Shown: positions 1 to 12,400 of the stretch, in pieces
Layout: the number at the start of each line of letters is the position of its first letter
Position numbering within the stretch: position 1 is the stretch's first letter
Assembly (NCBI GenBank): GCA_024400915.1
Contig: JAKSLX010000016.1
Span: 1-64,000 of the forward strand
DNA length: 64,000 nt
Direction: 5' to 3'
Source: Treponema sp.
Lineage (GTDB): Bacteria; Spirochaetota; Spirochaetia; Treponematales; Treponemataceae
The notes under the pieces: generated by a model
Databases searched by the model: none
Told to the model about the DNA's origin: nothing
The model's input: only the letters and a program-made list of their open reading frames with translations
Position numbers and translations under genes: made by a program

Positions 1-71
1 CTATACTTTGGTGCAAACACTATATGATATTTGCAATTCCATTTAGTATGAGCTAAACTTTGTTCATCCAT
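1..71 (-). CDS. tnpA: IS200/IS605 TnpA transposase, first 23 codons (cut by window edge)
   Basis: Translation from the ATG at 71 gives a peptide containing KWNCKYHIVFAPKY, the conserved N-terminal beta-strand of the Y1 (HUH) transposase of IS200/IS605 elements. These enzymes are small, about 130-150 residues, and move single-stranded DNA. The ATG follows AGGAGG with a 5-base spacer, a very strong ribosome binding site. The catalytic HUH motif and tyrosine lie beyond the window, so whether the enzyme is intact cannot be judged. Confidence 0.85.
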   Translation of the reverse strand, partial: MDEQSLAHTKWNCKYHIVFAPKY

Positions 72-160
72 TTGAACCTCCTGATTTTCGTAATGCTTCT
101 TGGCTGTCGCACTATGAATATTAGAAGGTTCTTTTTTCTGTGTATAGCTAAAGCTTTCTG

Positions 161-183
161 AACCTCCAGCCGAGCTGGAGGTT
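161..183 (-). repeat. Subterminal hairpin of the IS200/IS605 left end
   Basis: A perfect 10-bp inverted repeat, AACCTCCAGC and GCTGGAGGTT with a 3-base loop, lies 90 bases upstream of tnpA. In this family such hairpins are bound by the transposase. On the plus strand it is followed by T-rich sequence, so it may also stop outside transcription. Confidence 0.65.
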
Positions 184-190
184 TTCTTTA

Positions 191-238
191 TACAAACAGA
201 AAAGCCGCCCAGCAAACTGAGCGGCTTTTCTGTTTGTA
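191..238 (-). terminator. Strong palindromic terminator, likely bidirectional
   Basis: An 18-bp perfect stem (TACAAACAGAAAAGCCGC at 191-208 against 221-238) encloses a short loop that can form three more pairs. The stem has an A-rich outer left arm and T-rich right arm, so the structure is symmetric and could act on both strands. It lies about 190 bases beyond the stop of the giant lipoprotein gene and is the first good terminator for it. Confidence 0.75.
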
Positions 239-247
239 CACTTTATA

Positions 248-346
248 TTATCTCATCTGTGCGGTTTCGATGGCATCGGAACTTGAATTGATTTTTATTG
301 CATATCCAAGCACTGCATTTGAAGTACCATTTCCATAAGCATGTCC
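248..346 (-). pseudogene. Orphan 3' tail of a paralogue of the giant Ig-like lipoprotein
   Basis: Read on the minus strand and ending at a TAA at 250-248, this segment encodes about 32 residues that match the last residues of the 4,887-residue gene next door. Shared blocks are YGNGT, LGYA and IETAQ in the same order and spacing. No start codon or upstream body of this copy is present. It lies between the stop of the intact gene (427) and the terminator (191-238). The simplest reading is a remnant of a tandem duplication or of recombination that replaced the body of a second copy. The match is short but ordered. Confidence 0.7.
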
Positions 347-426
347 CCATCTCTGCGGGTGCTGAATGTGTTTACTTAAACTTGGCTGCAGAAATACTGC
401 CAGGAGTAAGATGTTAGTTTGAAGGA

Positions 427-3400
427 TTACTTCTTCTGTGCTGTTTCAATTACTGTCAAATAAGAACCTGTAGAATCTTTTACAGCATAACCAAGAATAG
501 GGTTTATTGTACCGTTTCCATAACAGTTTCCGTTACTTCCTGTTCCTGAATTATTTGAGGTATCAGAAGCATTTGCAGTGAAGACTGTATCTGCAGACGT
601 TGTAACAACGCCCTTAGTTCCGTTGATATCTTTTTTCCACAAGCCAATATTGATTTTATCAGTTGTTGCAACCGCATCACTTAATTCACTTGGTGTTGGA
701 ACAATTGATACTTCCCAATTGCCTGTAAAGTAACCGTCTGAATCTGCACCGGCAAGTTTATAATTCATAGTTCCGTTTTCTGGAATAAGTAATTCAGCAA
801 CTGCAGGTCTTGAACAACTTCCCTGATAGTAACCGATATGAGGTACTACAACGTATGCTCCATTACTGTTCCGTTTCTGACCAACATCGATTGTTATCTG
901 ATCTCCTGAGTCACCATAACCGTCTATCAATACAGAATCTGAACTTTCTGTATATGCTGCATCGTATGATGACAAATATGCATATTTCAAAGTACCGTCA
1001 ACGTTAGCAGCAATATGAATTGAACCGTCAGGACCAACTTTTACATTACAGAACTTACCACCGTCTGAGAAAATAACTTTGTTGCCTTTCCATCCACCAC
1101 CAACACCATTATCTAAACCTGATGTTGGATTATCATTGAAAGCATACCTACAGTCTTTTCCGTCATACCAAACTGCAACTACGACATCACCATAGGAATT
1201 GTATTTTGGGACATCCTCAAATTGTGCATCAGATTTAAGCACAACATATTTTGGATTTTGTGCAACAACATCAGCCGATGGGGTTTCAGTAAATGCGTTT
1301 CTGTAATACTCATCGTGGTCTTGAGGCCATGCATTAAATGTCATTTCAGCAATTTTTTCTAATCTGGAATTCAATAAATACAGATCCTTTCCTTTGTATT
1401 TTTCTTTCATCTCATTGGCTACATCTTTACTTTCACCCTTATATTCCCAGTGGTTATCCCAAATAATCTGTCCTTCCAGTACTTCAATGCCGTCTTTTAA
1501 GCGCTGAATTGTTCCATTCTGAATTCCAATATGTGCATCCTTTTGTACATCAATAGCAACGTATTTTCCGGCCTTATATCCAGTATCATAGAAGTAATTT
1601 GTTCCGACCTTTTTTGTAAGACCTGTTGCTGTATTTTCTGCTGTAGCATAATTCTGCCAGTCTGCACCTGCAATAAGACTGAATTTACTTGTCCTAGATT
1701 CGAATACATGTTTAAATTTATCACCTGAAGTATCATTTATACCTGTATTATCAACAAAGTCATCGCTAGTCCCCTTGGTTGCTGCCAAATTATCAGTATA
1801 CCTGAATCTTATCTGCCCCTGTACAGAATCATAATAAGCCAGATATACAGAAGTATTTGTTTCATGGTTCACTGCTACAATTGAAGGCGAAGCAAAACGG
1901 GTTTCTGTCATTGTATATGATGGTGGATAAACACCTTTTACATAACACAAATTATTACCTGGTAGACCAATAGCTTCAAGGCGAAGTTTTTTGTCAGGAT
2001 TGTAGTTATCATCCATACTGTCAGTATCTACACCCCATTTGCTGGTTACAAAAGTAAAGCGTCCTGCCAGAGTATTAGTAGCTCCATTTGGATAAGTATC
2101 CAAACCAGTCATAGTACCATAAGAGTTACCTGCTTCGTCAAAGGCCATACTGATATTGCTGAAAGTAGCATAGTTTCTCTGAAACAATTTATAAGAATAA
2201 TCTGTGCTACCACCAGCCATAGAAGCATATGCAGGTCCTGCAACAAAGGCGAATCCAACTTTTCCGGACTTGGGATTAATCTTCATAATAGGTTCACGGA
2301 GTTCACCAGATTCCGGCTTTGCTGCATCAATGTCAAACTGCCATACATCAATCACAACATCATCTGTTAAGAGTTTATTACCCTTGTCATTTGCCTTGCT
2401 GTTATATGCATAATCTCTCTTTTTTTCATACGATGTAGAATCTGTTATTTCTCCAACAGGTGCTGATCCCTTTGCTGCATTGTTGTTTATATTATTGATT
2501 GTATAAACATCACCAACCTTTAATCTGTAATCTCTGGATTTCGGTAAATTTGCGGCTGTTGCAGTAAGTTTTCCACTAGTCAAATCAACAGTAGCTTCTC
2601 CTATCCCCGAGGTTGCATCTGCTTCTGTTTTAACAAATTTTGCTCCGTTAAGGTTGAAACCATCAAATGTTATGTCTTCCCCTTCACCTACAATATAGTG
2701 TCCGGTTGCTGTTCGTGAATAAGCATTTCTTACACTCGTTTTCAATTTACCACTCAACCCCGTTGTCACCTTTGTTACATACGGAACAACGTCCATCTGG
2801 TAGTATCCGGTAGTTCCGCGGTAGTATGCATAAACATTGGTGTTAGTTCCATCAGCAGGCCCCTGAACGTAAATCTTGTCATGAGTTGTTGCATCTGCAG
2901 AAACTGTAGTTCCGGCAACGGCTGCTGCTACGGAATCATAAAGTTTTCCAAGTTCATACTGTGCTGCTGTTGCATAATAATACTTTCCATCAGACTGCTT
3001 GCTGCGTGATGTCTGTGTTGTTCCCGGCGTAGAAGCATTCTTTGCTGCAAGAATAGTTGCATCCTCTGCAGTAACAGTGAACTTGATATCCTTGCATGCA
3101 ACACCAGATACCTTTTCTGAATCAATTTCAAGAGTCCACTGAGCAAGGTGACCTTCCTGACTTGGGGCACTCTTGTTTGTTACAGTAAGTGTCCAGCCTG
3201 TACCAGAAGCAGATGTCCATGCAACAGTTCCGTCTGTATTCTTATATTCAGAATAGCAGTTTGTAAGAGTAAACTTGTTTGTAGTTTCAGCAATAGTAAT
3301 CTTTCCAAGACGGGTTTCATCATAAGCATAGCCTGTAATGACAACCTTACCGGAAATCTTTGGATCTACCGGCTTGCCGGCAGTTCCGTCTCCCCAGTCA

Positions 3401-6400
3401 GCAGTCTTGAGTGCATCCGAAAGATCATCTTCAAGTTCAATGTGACCAAGAAGATTTCCATTTGCATCCTTCTTTATGCTGTTATCAGATTTTGAATTCC
3501 AGTGGAATGGATGGATCACAGCCGACGGAGCATTTACGTCAATGAGGTCAACATCAAAGTCTTCTACATAAAGAACGGCAGACTGTGTAGAGCTACCCTT
3601 TACGCCTTCTTCTGTTTCATCCCAGAAGGTAAATGACATACCCTTACCTGTTCCGTTTATTGTTGCTGCTGTGTCCTTTGTAATGGCATTGAATTCAGCC
3701 TGTGTCTTTCCGGAAATTTCCAGGTTACTAAGAGTATAACCATAGAAGCTGTTTGCAGTGTCAGTCAACTCTGCTGTTGATGGTAATGTGTAATATGTTG
3801 TTGAAGCGTCATTTACCTTAGGATCAGCAGCTGTTCCTGCAGATGATGTAGCGGCAGTTGCACTACGATTGTATACCATGCCGATTGATCCGCCTGAACC
3901 AATATTACCGCCAACAATTTCCGGCACTACGGCAAGACCATTCTTGATGATGAATGACTTTCCGTTACCTGCGCCGCTTGAATTAACGCTCTTCTTTCCG
4001 TTGACGTAATCCTTTGTCCTGAGAGTCATGGCATCAGTATATTTGTCTGTCTGCACCTGTCCAAATTCATTTACAGACCAGTTGTATTCAACAAATTCAT
4101 TTGCATCATATCTGCTGTTTCCGTCGATATCAGTACCAAGGAATACCTTTGCAATACGAGGAGCATTATTTGCAACGCTTGTATCGATTTCCTTACAGCT
4201 TACATTGCCCGCCTTATCAAATGCCATAACAACAAGAGTTACAGGACCGTCGGAAAGATTTGCAGAACGGATATCGGCATTCCACTTTACGCCGCTTGAT
4301 GTAACATCAACTTTTTCCGGCATTCCGTCACCGTCGTCTGTTTCCGTAAATGTAAATCCGTAGTTATCGGCGGAAGGAGAACCACCTTCAGTTGTCGCAT
4401 TGTCTACAACCTGAGCATAGATGAATACGGCACTTGTTGCTCCTCCGTTTGTATCTTCATCGAATTCCACATAGCCGTTAGTAGCATCAACTTTTTCAAT
4501 GCGTCTCAAGAGGTTGCCAATGTAGATGAGCCCACCCTGTCGGATATGTGTATTACCGGAAATATCTGATGAGTAGAACCTGTTATTGTAAGTTACATCA
4601 TTATCTCTCTGGGTTCCACTAATTGTTTTTCCCCAAAGAGAATATTCTGAAGACCCCTGCTTTACCTTTACTTCTGTAAGATCGCTAGTTGCAACCTTTG
4701 CGCCTACAGGTCTCTTTGAAGAGTCCAATGAGAATGGATCAAATATGCTCTGAACGCTATCATTCTTGATTGTATATGCAGCACCTGTCTTCTTTCTGAT
4801 AAGGTAGAAGACCGTGCGTTCAAATCCTGAACCAGTTTCAGTAACAGGACTTGCAATGTTAAAGCTCTTGTTGCTGTCCTTTATCTTGTATTCAGACATT
4901 ACCCTTGTATCGCCTGCAGGTACAAAAGAATTCTTTCCACTTGTTGTTGAAGTTATCGTTCCGAATTCAGGTGCAGTATTGTCAAGGTAAAGCTGATAAG
5001 TATTTGTAACCGTATGAGGGTTTCCTTCATCCGTATCAGTTGCACTTACCTTATATTGAAGGAGATTTCCTTCTGTGCCACTTACAGGAATCCATACCTT
5101 ATAGCAGTTCTTTGAATTATACTGATATGCATACTTGTAGAAAGTCTTTCCATCCGCAACAACAATACCGTTATCACCGGAAACAATACCGCTTTCATCA
5201 ATAACTTCAAGATAGATGTACCAGTTACCCTTAAGATACATGCCAGGAACATAATCCTTTTCTACGGTTGGTGTTGCTCCGCTAAGTGTTTCCCCGTTTG
5301 GAGATGCAACATCATACTGGCGGAGCTTTACATTCATGACTGGAGCACTGTCGTCAATGTGGATGTAATAGGTTTCTGACCAACCACCAGCTTTACCTGC
5401 ATTGTTTACGGAACATGCGCGGATGGCAATGTTGTTTGTAGTTCCGTTTTCTGTAGGATTAAGCTCGTTCCTCTGGTTAATTGCAATTACCCATGAAGAA
5501 GTTGTGCTCTGGGCAGGGATTCCCCACCATGCAGTGCGGTTTTCTTTAGTTGTAAAGCCTGTGTTATTTGTCTCTGTTCCTGTTGGCCATGCAGAAATGT
5601 TAACTTTTTCAGCATCGTTTGTATTGATTGAATCTGCATCTACTACTGTGTATCCTAGAGAATCAGAACAAACAGTCTTTGCACCAGCCCAATCTTCCGC
5701 ATGGATATAATCTTCATTTTCAGTGAGGACCGCAGCCTGTGCAGTTGTAAGAACAGCATCGGAAACTACGGATTCCGTTTCATAATCATCACCTAATGTT
5801 AGAGAAGAAATCTTGCTTGCCTTAATGTAATCGCCGGACTTGATCTCCAGTTCACCTATCTTAAGGGTTTTCTTTGCCTTATAGAGGGTGAGTGCCTTCT
5901 TTGCCTTGATTACTTCCGTAGCAATCTGAACATAAACGCCGTCAGAAACAGCCTTGCAGTCAATGTTTGGAATTGTAACTGTTCCGGTTACACGGATGGT
6001 GCTTCCCAATGTTACATAGCCGAGCGCATCACCGTCAGAGTCCTTCTGGTACTGGGCATTTGTAGGATATGTAAATTCTGTCCTTGGTTTGTCGCCATCA
6101 GGATTGTACTTGATGCTGTGCCTTGCAATAGAATAGTTGCCGAGAGCATCAACTGCCTTAATGTAGACAGGAATTGTCCATACATTGTTTGCATCCGGAG
6201 TTCCGTAGATTGGGTTATTAGAATCATCAACAGCAGTAAAATCACTGAACAGAGGACAGTCATAGGTTGTGTTTCCGCCATTAAATGTAAATACCCACTT
6301 GTCCATGACAGCTGATTTTGCCTGCCATACATCAAGAGCAGCAAGCTCTCCGTCAGTCTTTGATGCATTTTCAATTGTTGGAACATAATATGTAAGGCTT

Positions 6401-9400
6401 GCAAGACCAGAACGGCCAGTATCTGCATCACTTGCGTCACCTGAAACATCGAACTTTCCTGTCTTTTCATCTGTTGAAAGAGGAGTAATATTCTTGATTT
6501 CAGGAGCACTGTTATCTACATTGAATGTGTAGCTACCGTTACCCTTAAGGCCAGACTTGTCGTAAACATTAACAGTTACAGAAACCTCACCTGTACGCCA
6601 TTTGTCTGCTTCAGTATCGCTGTTAAGATCGATGAGTCCCGTTGTCCATGTAGATCTTCTATTGTCAGAAGAATCAACAGCGATATTTCCATTTTCTGTA
6701 AGTCCACTTCTTGCATCACTTGGAACATTTCCCATCCAGTATTTTACGCTGTTAGGAGTTCCAGATTTTGAATCCTTTGCTTCAAGAGTAAATCCGTCAA
6801 TCTGGTTTGCATCTGAACCAAGAATTTCAAACTTGATGTATCTTCTGCTTACACCACCTTCAATAAGTGTAGAACCGATTGGATCTTTTGAAACGGCTGC
6901 AGCATCATCTGCATCGCTGCTGTAAGAAATAATCTTTACGCTTGAAACTTCAGGGCTGTTGCAGTCGCTGCCGTAAGAAAGGGCTGCGATTGAATTTTCA
7001 GCAGTCTCAGACTTGTACTGGAAGTACGGCTTGTAGAGGTCTCCGCTTTCATTGCCGGTGTAGAATACCCCACCCCTGTTATCCATTACATAGAAGTAAA
7101 CAGACTTCTGTCCATCTGATGGATCTGCCGGAGTATAGGTCCAGTCAGTTCCAGTAAGGGTTGTCTTTTCGTAAGATTTAACATTGGTCTTTGGATCAGT
7201 GTAAGCGTCTGCATTACTTGTCCATGTAATCGTAGAACCGCTTGTTGCTTCAGTGAAAGTTGCTGTTGAACCATCTGCAAAAGTTGCTTTATATGCTGAA
7301 GTACCAGACTTTTCTACAGACGTGATCTGCTTTTTGCTTCCAAGAATAAGCTGAACTGTATTTGATGATGTTGCATCATCATCGGAAACTGTACCGCTTA
7401 TCTGAGCGTTTGTTCCGTACTTGAGGATGTATGTATATGGACCTGCACCGTTGCGGGTAAGGTTTGTAGCCTGAACCGTAGGACGATCCTTATTCATGTC
7501 TACGGTAAATTCCGTTGCATTCCATGAATAGGTTGCAGACGCTCCTTCTCCAGTTTTCTTATATGCACTTGAGTTTCCGGCCTTATCTTTTACAACAGGA
7601 AGGATGTAGACAGTTCCTATACCATTAGCACCGCTAGCAGTTGCGCCAGAGTATTCATTGAAGTTGAATTTATCAAACTTCCAGCTGTAAATCTGGGCGA
7701 TGTCCGTAACTGTTGAAGTTGTAAATCTTGTCCAGCCATAGTCTTTAAGATCTTTTGTAGTATCATCGTAAATGTCTTTTGCATTTGTTTCTGGCAGGCT
7801 ACCTGTTGCATAGTAAAGATCCATTCCAGCAAGGCTGAAGTTTTCCGTTACAGAGCCTTCGATTGATTCTGCAGAACCGTTTACTCCAGTGCTGCTTGTA
7901 CGGATTGTAACCTTAGGAGCTTCATCATCAACCTGGAACATGAGGACACTAGGATTCTGGAATTTATTTCCTGCAATGTCCACACATTCTGCAGTGAGGG
8001 TTCCAGTTACTGCCTTGTCAGCAGCAATTTCAGTTTTCCATCCCCTTATTGATGTCTTGTCCCCAAGTTCTGTTTCGTCATATTCATAGTATGCTGCACC
8101 CTTTGCTTCATCCCATTTGGTAAGATCTCCAGTAGACTTTGTAAAGGTTGTAGTACATTCAACTTCCGTTCCATTTATCTTGTAGACAATTGCCTTCAAT
8201 TTTCCAGCATCAAGAAGACCGATACCACTCTGACTGATATCACTTATTTTACCGTAGAGAGTAACCTTCTGCTTGCCGTTTACTGTAACTGTACCTGTAG
8301 CAGAAGAACTTGTTTTACCATTATCTACAGAAATAAAGTTTGCAGTATACTGTGGGGCAGTTTCATCCATCATGAGTGTGATTGTTTTTTCTTCAGAAAT
8401 GTTACCGCAAGAGTCTGTTGTCTTAATCTTGAGTATATTGTTTGAACCGGCCAAAACTCCGCTTATTGTTCCCTTGAATTTATAATATCCAGGGATAACA
8501 TTTCCAGAACCATCCTTAATGGAAGAATTTGCTGTGGCAACGATTGTTCCTGTTCCTGAAACACTGTCGCTATGAGGTTCAAGAGTATATGAGATTTCCT
8601 TGATTCCGGCACCTGCATCATAGAAATCACCTTCAATTGATATGTCGGAATTTCTATACCATTTTCCAGAAGTATAAGCAACATTCTGAATCAGAAGTTT
8701 GTCGTCTACAAAAGAAGGTTTTACATCATCAACAATATAATTAACGCTTGCAGTTGCAGTCTGACCAAAGATATCTGTTACTTTGTACTCAACTGTCTTA
8801 GATGTAGTAAGAGGCTGCAATGTATCACTGAATTTTGCATTGCCAGTATCAGCATCCTTTGTAAGCGTATTCTTTTTTACTTCAACAGTATCATCCCTTA
8901 CGTCAGAACCGCTTGTCCTGATAACGCTTCTTATCAGATCGTGTTTAGAAGCAGTACCAGACACTGCAAGAGTTGCAGCTCCATTTGAATAGCTTTTTGT
9001 ATAGCCGTCGTTTGCAAGGGCCGCTAGAGAAATTACAGGAGAACCGCTTGAAACACCAACATAATATTTTGAACTTTCATATCTATTAAACGGAGTTGTG
9101 TCCGCATTTGCAAAGTTTGTATCCTCTGCAACAAAATAGATTTCATACTTGCCTTCAACTGTTGGCAAATTCTGAGAGAGATTTGCTGTTGTAGAAGTTC
9201 CGTCAGAGATGATGGATACAGAAGTGTATTCTCCATCGAAAGTTGCACTTCCATTTATTTCTGCCGGTGTAGAACCAACATTTTCATAAGACAGAGCCTT
9301 TCTGTAATACATGGTTACAGTCTTGATGCCGTCATCGTCTTCAATGGAACCCATAAGCTTGTTGTTACTTGAAACACCAAAGAGGTTTCCGTTTGCCAGA

Positions 9401-12400
9401 GAATTAATTCCCTTTGCCCCGTTTGCAAGAGCAACAAAGTTTGTTGGATTTACAACAGGACGGTCTGTTTCCTGGTCTACAATATATTTCTTTACAGCAT
9501 AGGTCACATTGCCGGCCTTATCCGTTGCAGTAAGAACAAGAAGAAGATTTTTCTTTGTACTGTTATTTGAAATCTTTGTAGTATCAATTACAAAGGTTGT
9601 ACCGAATCTCTTTTCTTCAGTATTTCCATAAATTCCGCTAAGTCCATCTGCCGTACATTTAGTTCCGTTTGTGACAGTTCCGCTGCTAAAGGAAATATCC
9701 TGATTTGCAGCAGCTTCATAACAAGTGTATTCAACCTTATCAAGATCGTAGTTGTCGCTTGCGTTGAAGACTACAGAAATATTTCCGTTTACATACGGAA
9801 TATCTGCATTATCCTTGTTTTCGACTCTTGGAGTTACGCTTGAAATATTTACTGTTGGAGCCTTGTTATCAACTACATAGCTGAATTTTTCTGATGAAGA
9901 CTGACCGTATTTGTCCACGAGGGAATAAGTTACGGTAACAGAATCTTTATCCTTATCTGAGGTTACTTCAATAGGATCATTAATAAGATAAATTCCATCG
10001 GTTTCAACACCATTAACAAGAGCATGTGCAGGAATTTCAATTGCATTTGGAGCGTTACCTGCTTTAGACAATTTTACAATTGCCTTTGTTGTTGAAGTAT
10101 TCTTGATTTCACCTTTTACATTAACTGTAGCCCCCTTCTTGTAAGACTTATCGTCTGCAGTAAATGTAATTGTCGGAGCTCCGGAAGAAATCGCAATTTT
10201 ATATTCTGAGGAAGTTGAATTATAGATGTTGCTGTCAGAAGCCCAGATAGAATCCTTTGCCTCGATAACGATTGTATATTCGCCTTCCGCAAGGGCACTG
10301 AAAGCACCATAGGCTCCAAGATATACATAGCCGTTGGCATAGCGGTTGGTTTTACTTGAATCGCCTTTTACATAGGCAGTAATGTTGCTTACGGTGCCGT
10401 CATCGTCTTCTACGGCAAACTTCATGGTGTTGTTGCTGTCCGTACCAAAGAGATTTTTACCAAGCTGAATGCCTGCAAAATCCGAAACATTTTCAAAGTT
10501 TGAAGGCTTTATCTGAGGCTTGTCTGATTCCTGATTTACAATATATGTATTTGTTGTATATCCAACATTTCCAGCCTTGTCTGCTGCACTAAGAACTAGG
10601 AAGAGTTTTCTCTTTGTTGTATCGTCTGAAATCTTTGTAGTGTCAATTTCAAATGTTGTTCCGAATCTCTTTTCGTCTGCATAGCCATACTCATAAGAAA
10701 GTCCGGTTTCATCAGAAGGTGTAAGTTCATTTCCACTGCTATCAGTAACCTTGCCATTGTCAAAAGAAAGGTTTGCTGCAGGTGCTGCTACATAACACAA
10801 GTATCTCACCTTATCAAGGTCATAATTATCGCTTGCGTTAAAGGTAACGTTTATCTTTCCATTAACAAAGTATGGGTCGCTACCATTTTCTACCTTTGGA
10901 GTAACGCTTGAAACATTTATCGTTGGCTTTTTATTATCAATAATATAGCTGAATTTTTCTGTTGACTGCTGACCGTATTTGTCTATGAGGGAATAAGTCA
11001 AAGTCTTTGTTTCTTTTTCCTTGTCAGAATCTACAGTAACATTAAAGTCGAAAGATTTTGTTCCATCCGTATCACCTGAACGTGCAGGAACTGTATAATT
11101 ACCTACAATGCTATTGTCCTGTTTCAAAGTTACTGTTGCCTCAGAAGCAGAATGATTTATGATTTTTCCGGTTACAGTAAAACTATCACCCTTCTTGTAA
11201 GACTTGGTTGCATCATCAAAAGTAATTGCCGGAGCCCCGGAAGAAATCGCAATCTTATATTCCGTGGAAATCGAATTGAAGGTATCAATGGAAGATGCCC
11301 AGATAGAATCCTTTGCTTCGATAACGATTGTATATTCGCCTTCTGCAAGGGCTCTAAGAGCACCATTTGCAGCAAGATATACATAGCCGTTGGCGTAGCG
11401 GTTGGTTTTATTTTCATCGCCTTTTACATAGGCTACAATGTTGCTTACGGTTCCGTCGTCGTCTTCCACAGCAAACTTCATTGTATTGTTGCTGTCAGTA
11501 CCAAAGAGATTTTTTCCAAGCTGAATGTCTGTATAATTTGAAACATTTTCAAAATTTGAAGGCTTTATCTGAGGCTTGTCGGATTTCTGATCTACGATAT
11601 ATTTGCTTGTTGCATAGGATTCGCTTCCTGCCTTATCTGTTGCCTTAAGGACAAGGAGCATTTTTGCTGGTGTTGTATCGTCTGAAATCTTTGTAGTGTC
11701 AAGCTCAAATGTAGTACCGAATCTTGTTTCTTCTGAATATGTTCCAGAAAGACCTAGAACAGGGTCAAGCGTAGGTCCATTAGTATTACTCTTAACTACT
11801 CCATTATCAAAATTAAAATCATCAGCATAACCGGTTGAGTAACAGAAATATTCTACTTTTGAAAGGTCATAGTTGTCACTTGCATTAAAGGCAACCTTAA
11901 TCTTTCCGTTTACGGATTTAACATTGCTGCCATTATCTACGGTTGGAGTAACGCTTGAAATGACAACTGTAGGAGCCTTGTTGTCTACTACATAGCTGAA
12001 TTTTTCTGATGACTGCTGACCGTAACCATCTACAAGGGTATAAGTTTCTGTCTTTGTTTCCTTGTCGCTATCTGAGCTTACTGTAATTGTATCAGTAAAG
12101 TCTTTTGTACCTGCCTTACCATTATCCAAACGATGAGGCACAGTAATATTTTCAGTACCTCCATTTGGCTTACTAAGAGTTACAACAACATCAGAAGAAG
12201 AAAGGTTTGAAATAGTTCCGTAAACAGTAACCTGAGAACCGTTCTTATATGAATTATTGTCTGCTTTAAATCCAATTGTCGGTGCACCGGCAGAAACTAC
12301 AACCTTGTAGTCCTTTGCTACAAAGCTGTTTGGAGAATTCTCATCGCTGATTTGCCAGCCGCTATCCCTTGCAATAATCTTTACGGTGTGGGTGCCTTCT

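Larger units (their letters stand above)
1..190 (-). mobile_element. IS200/IS605-type insertion sequence, left end only (runs off the window)
   Basis: The start of a TnpA transposase on the minus strand, a strong ribosome binding site before it, and a perfect hairpin about 90 bases upstream of the gene together look like the left end of an IS200/IS605-family element. These elements carry subterminal hairpins instead of inverted repeats. The outer boundary at about 185-195 is inferred from the hairpin position and is uncertain. The element sits directly beside the palindromic terminator at 191-238. The rest lies outside the window. Confidence 0.75.
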
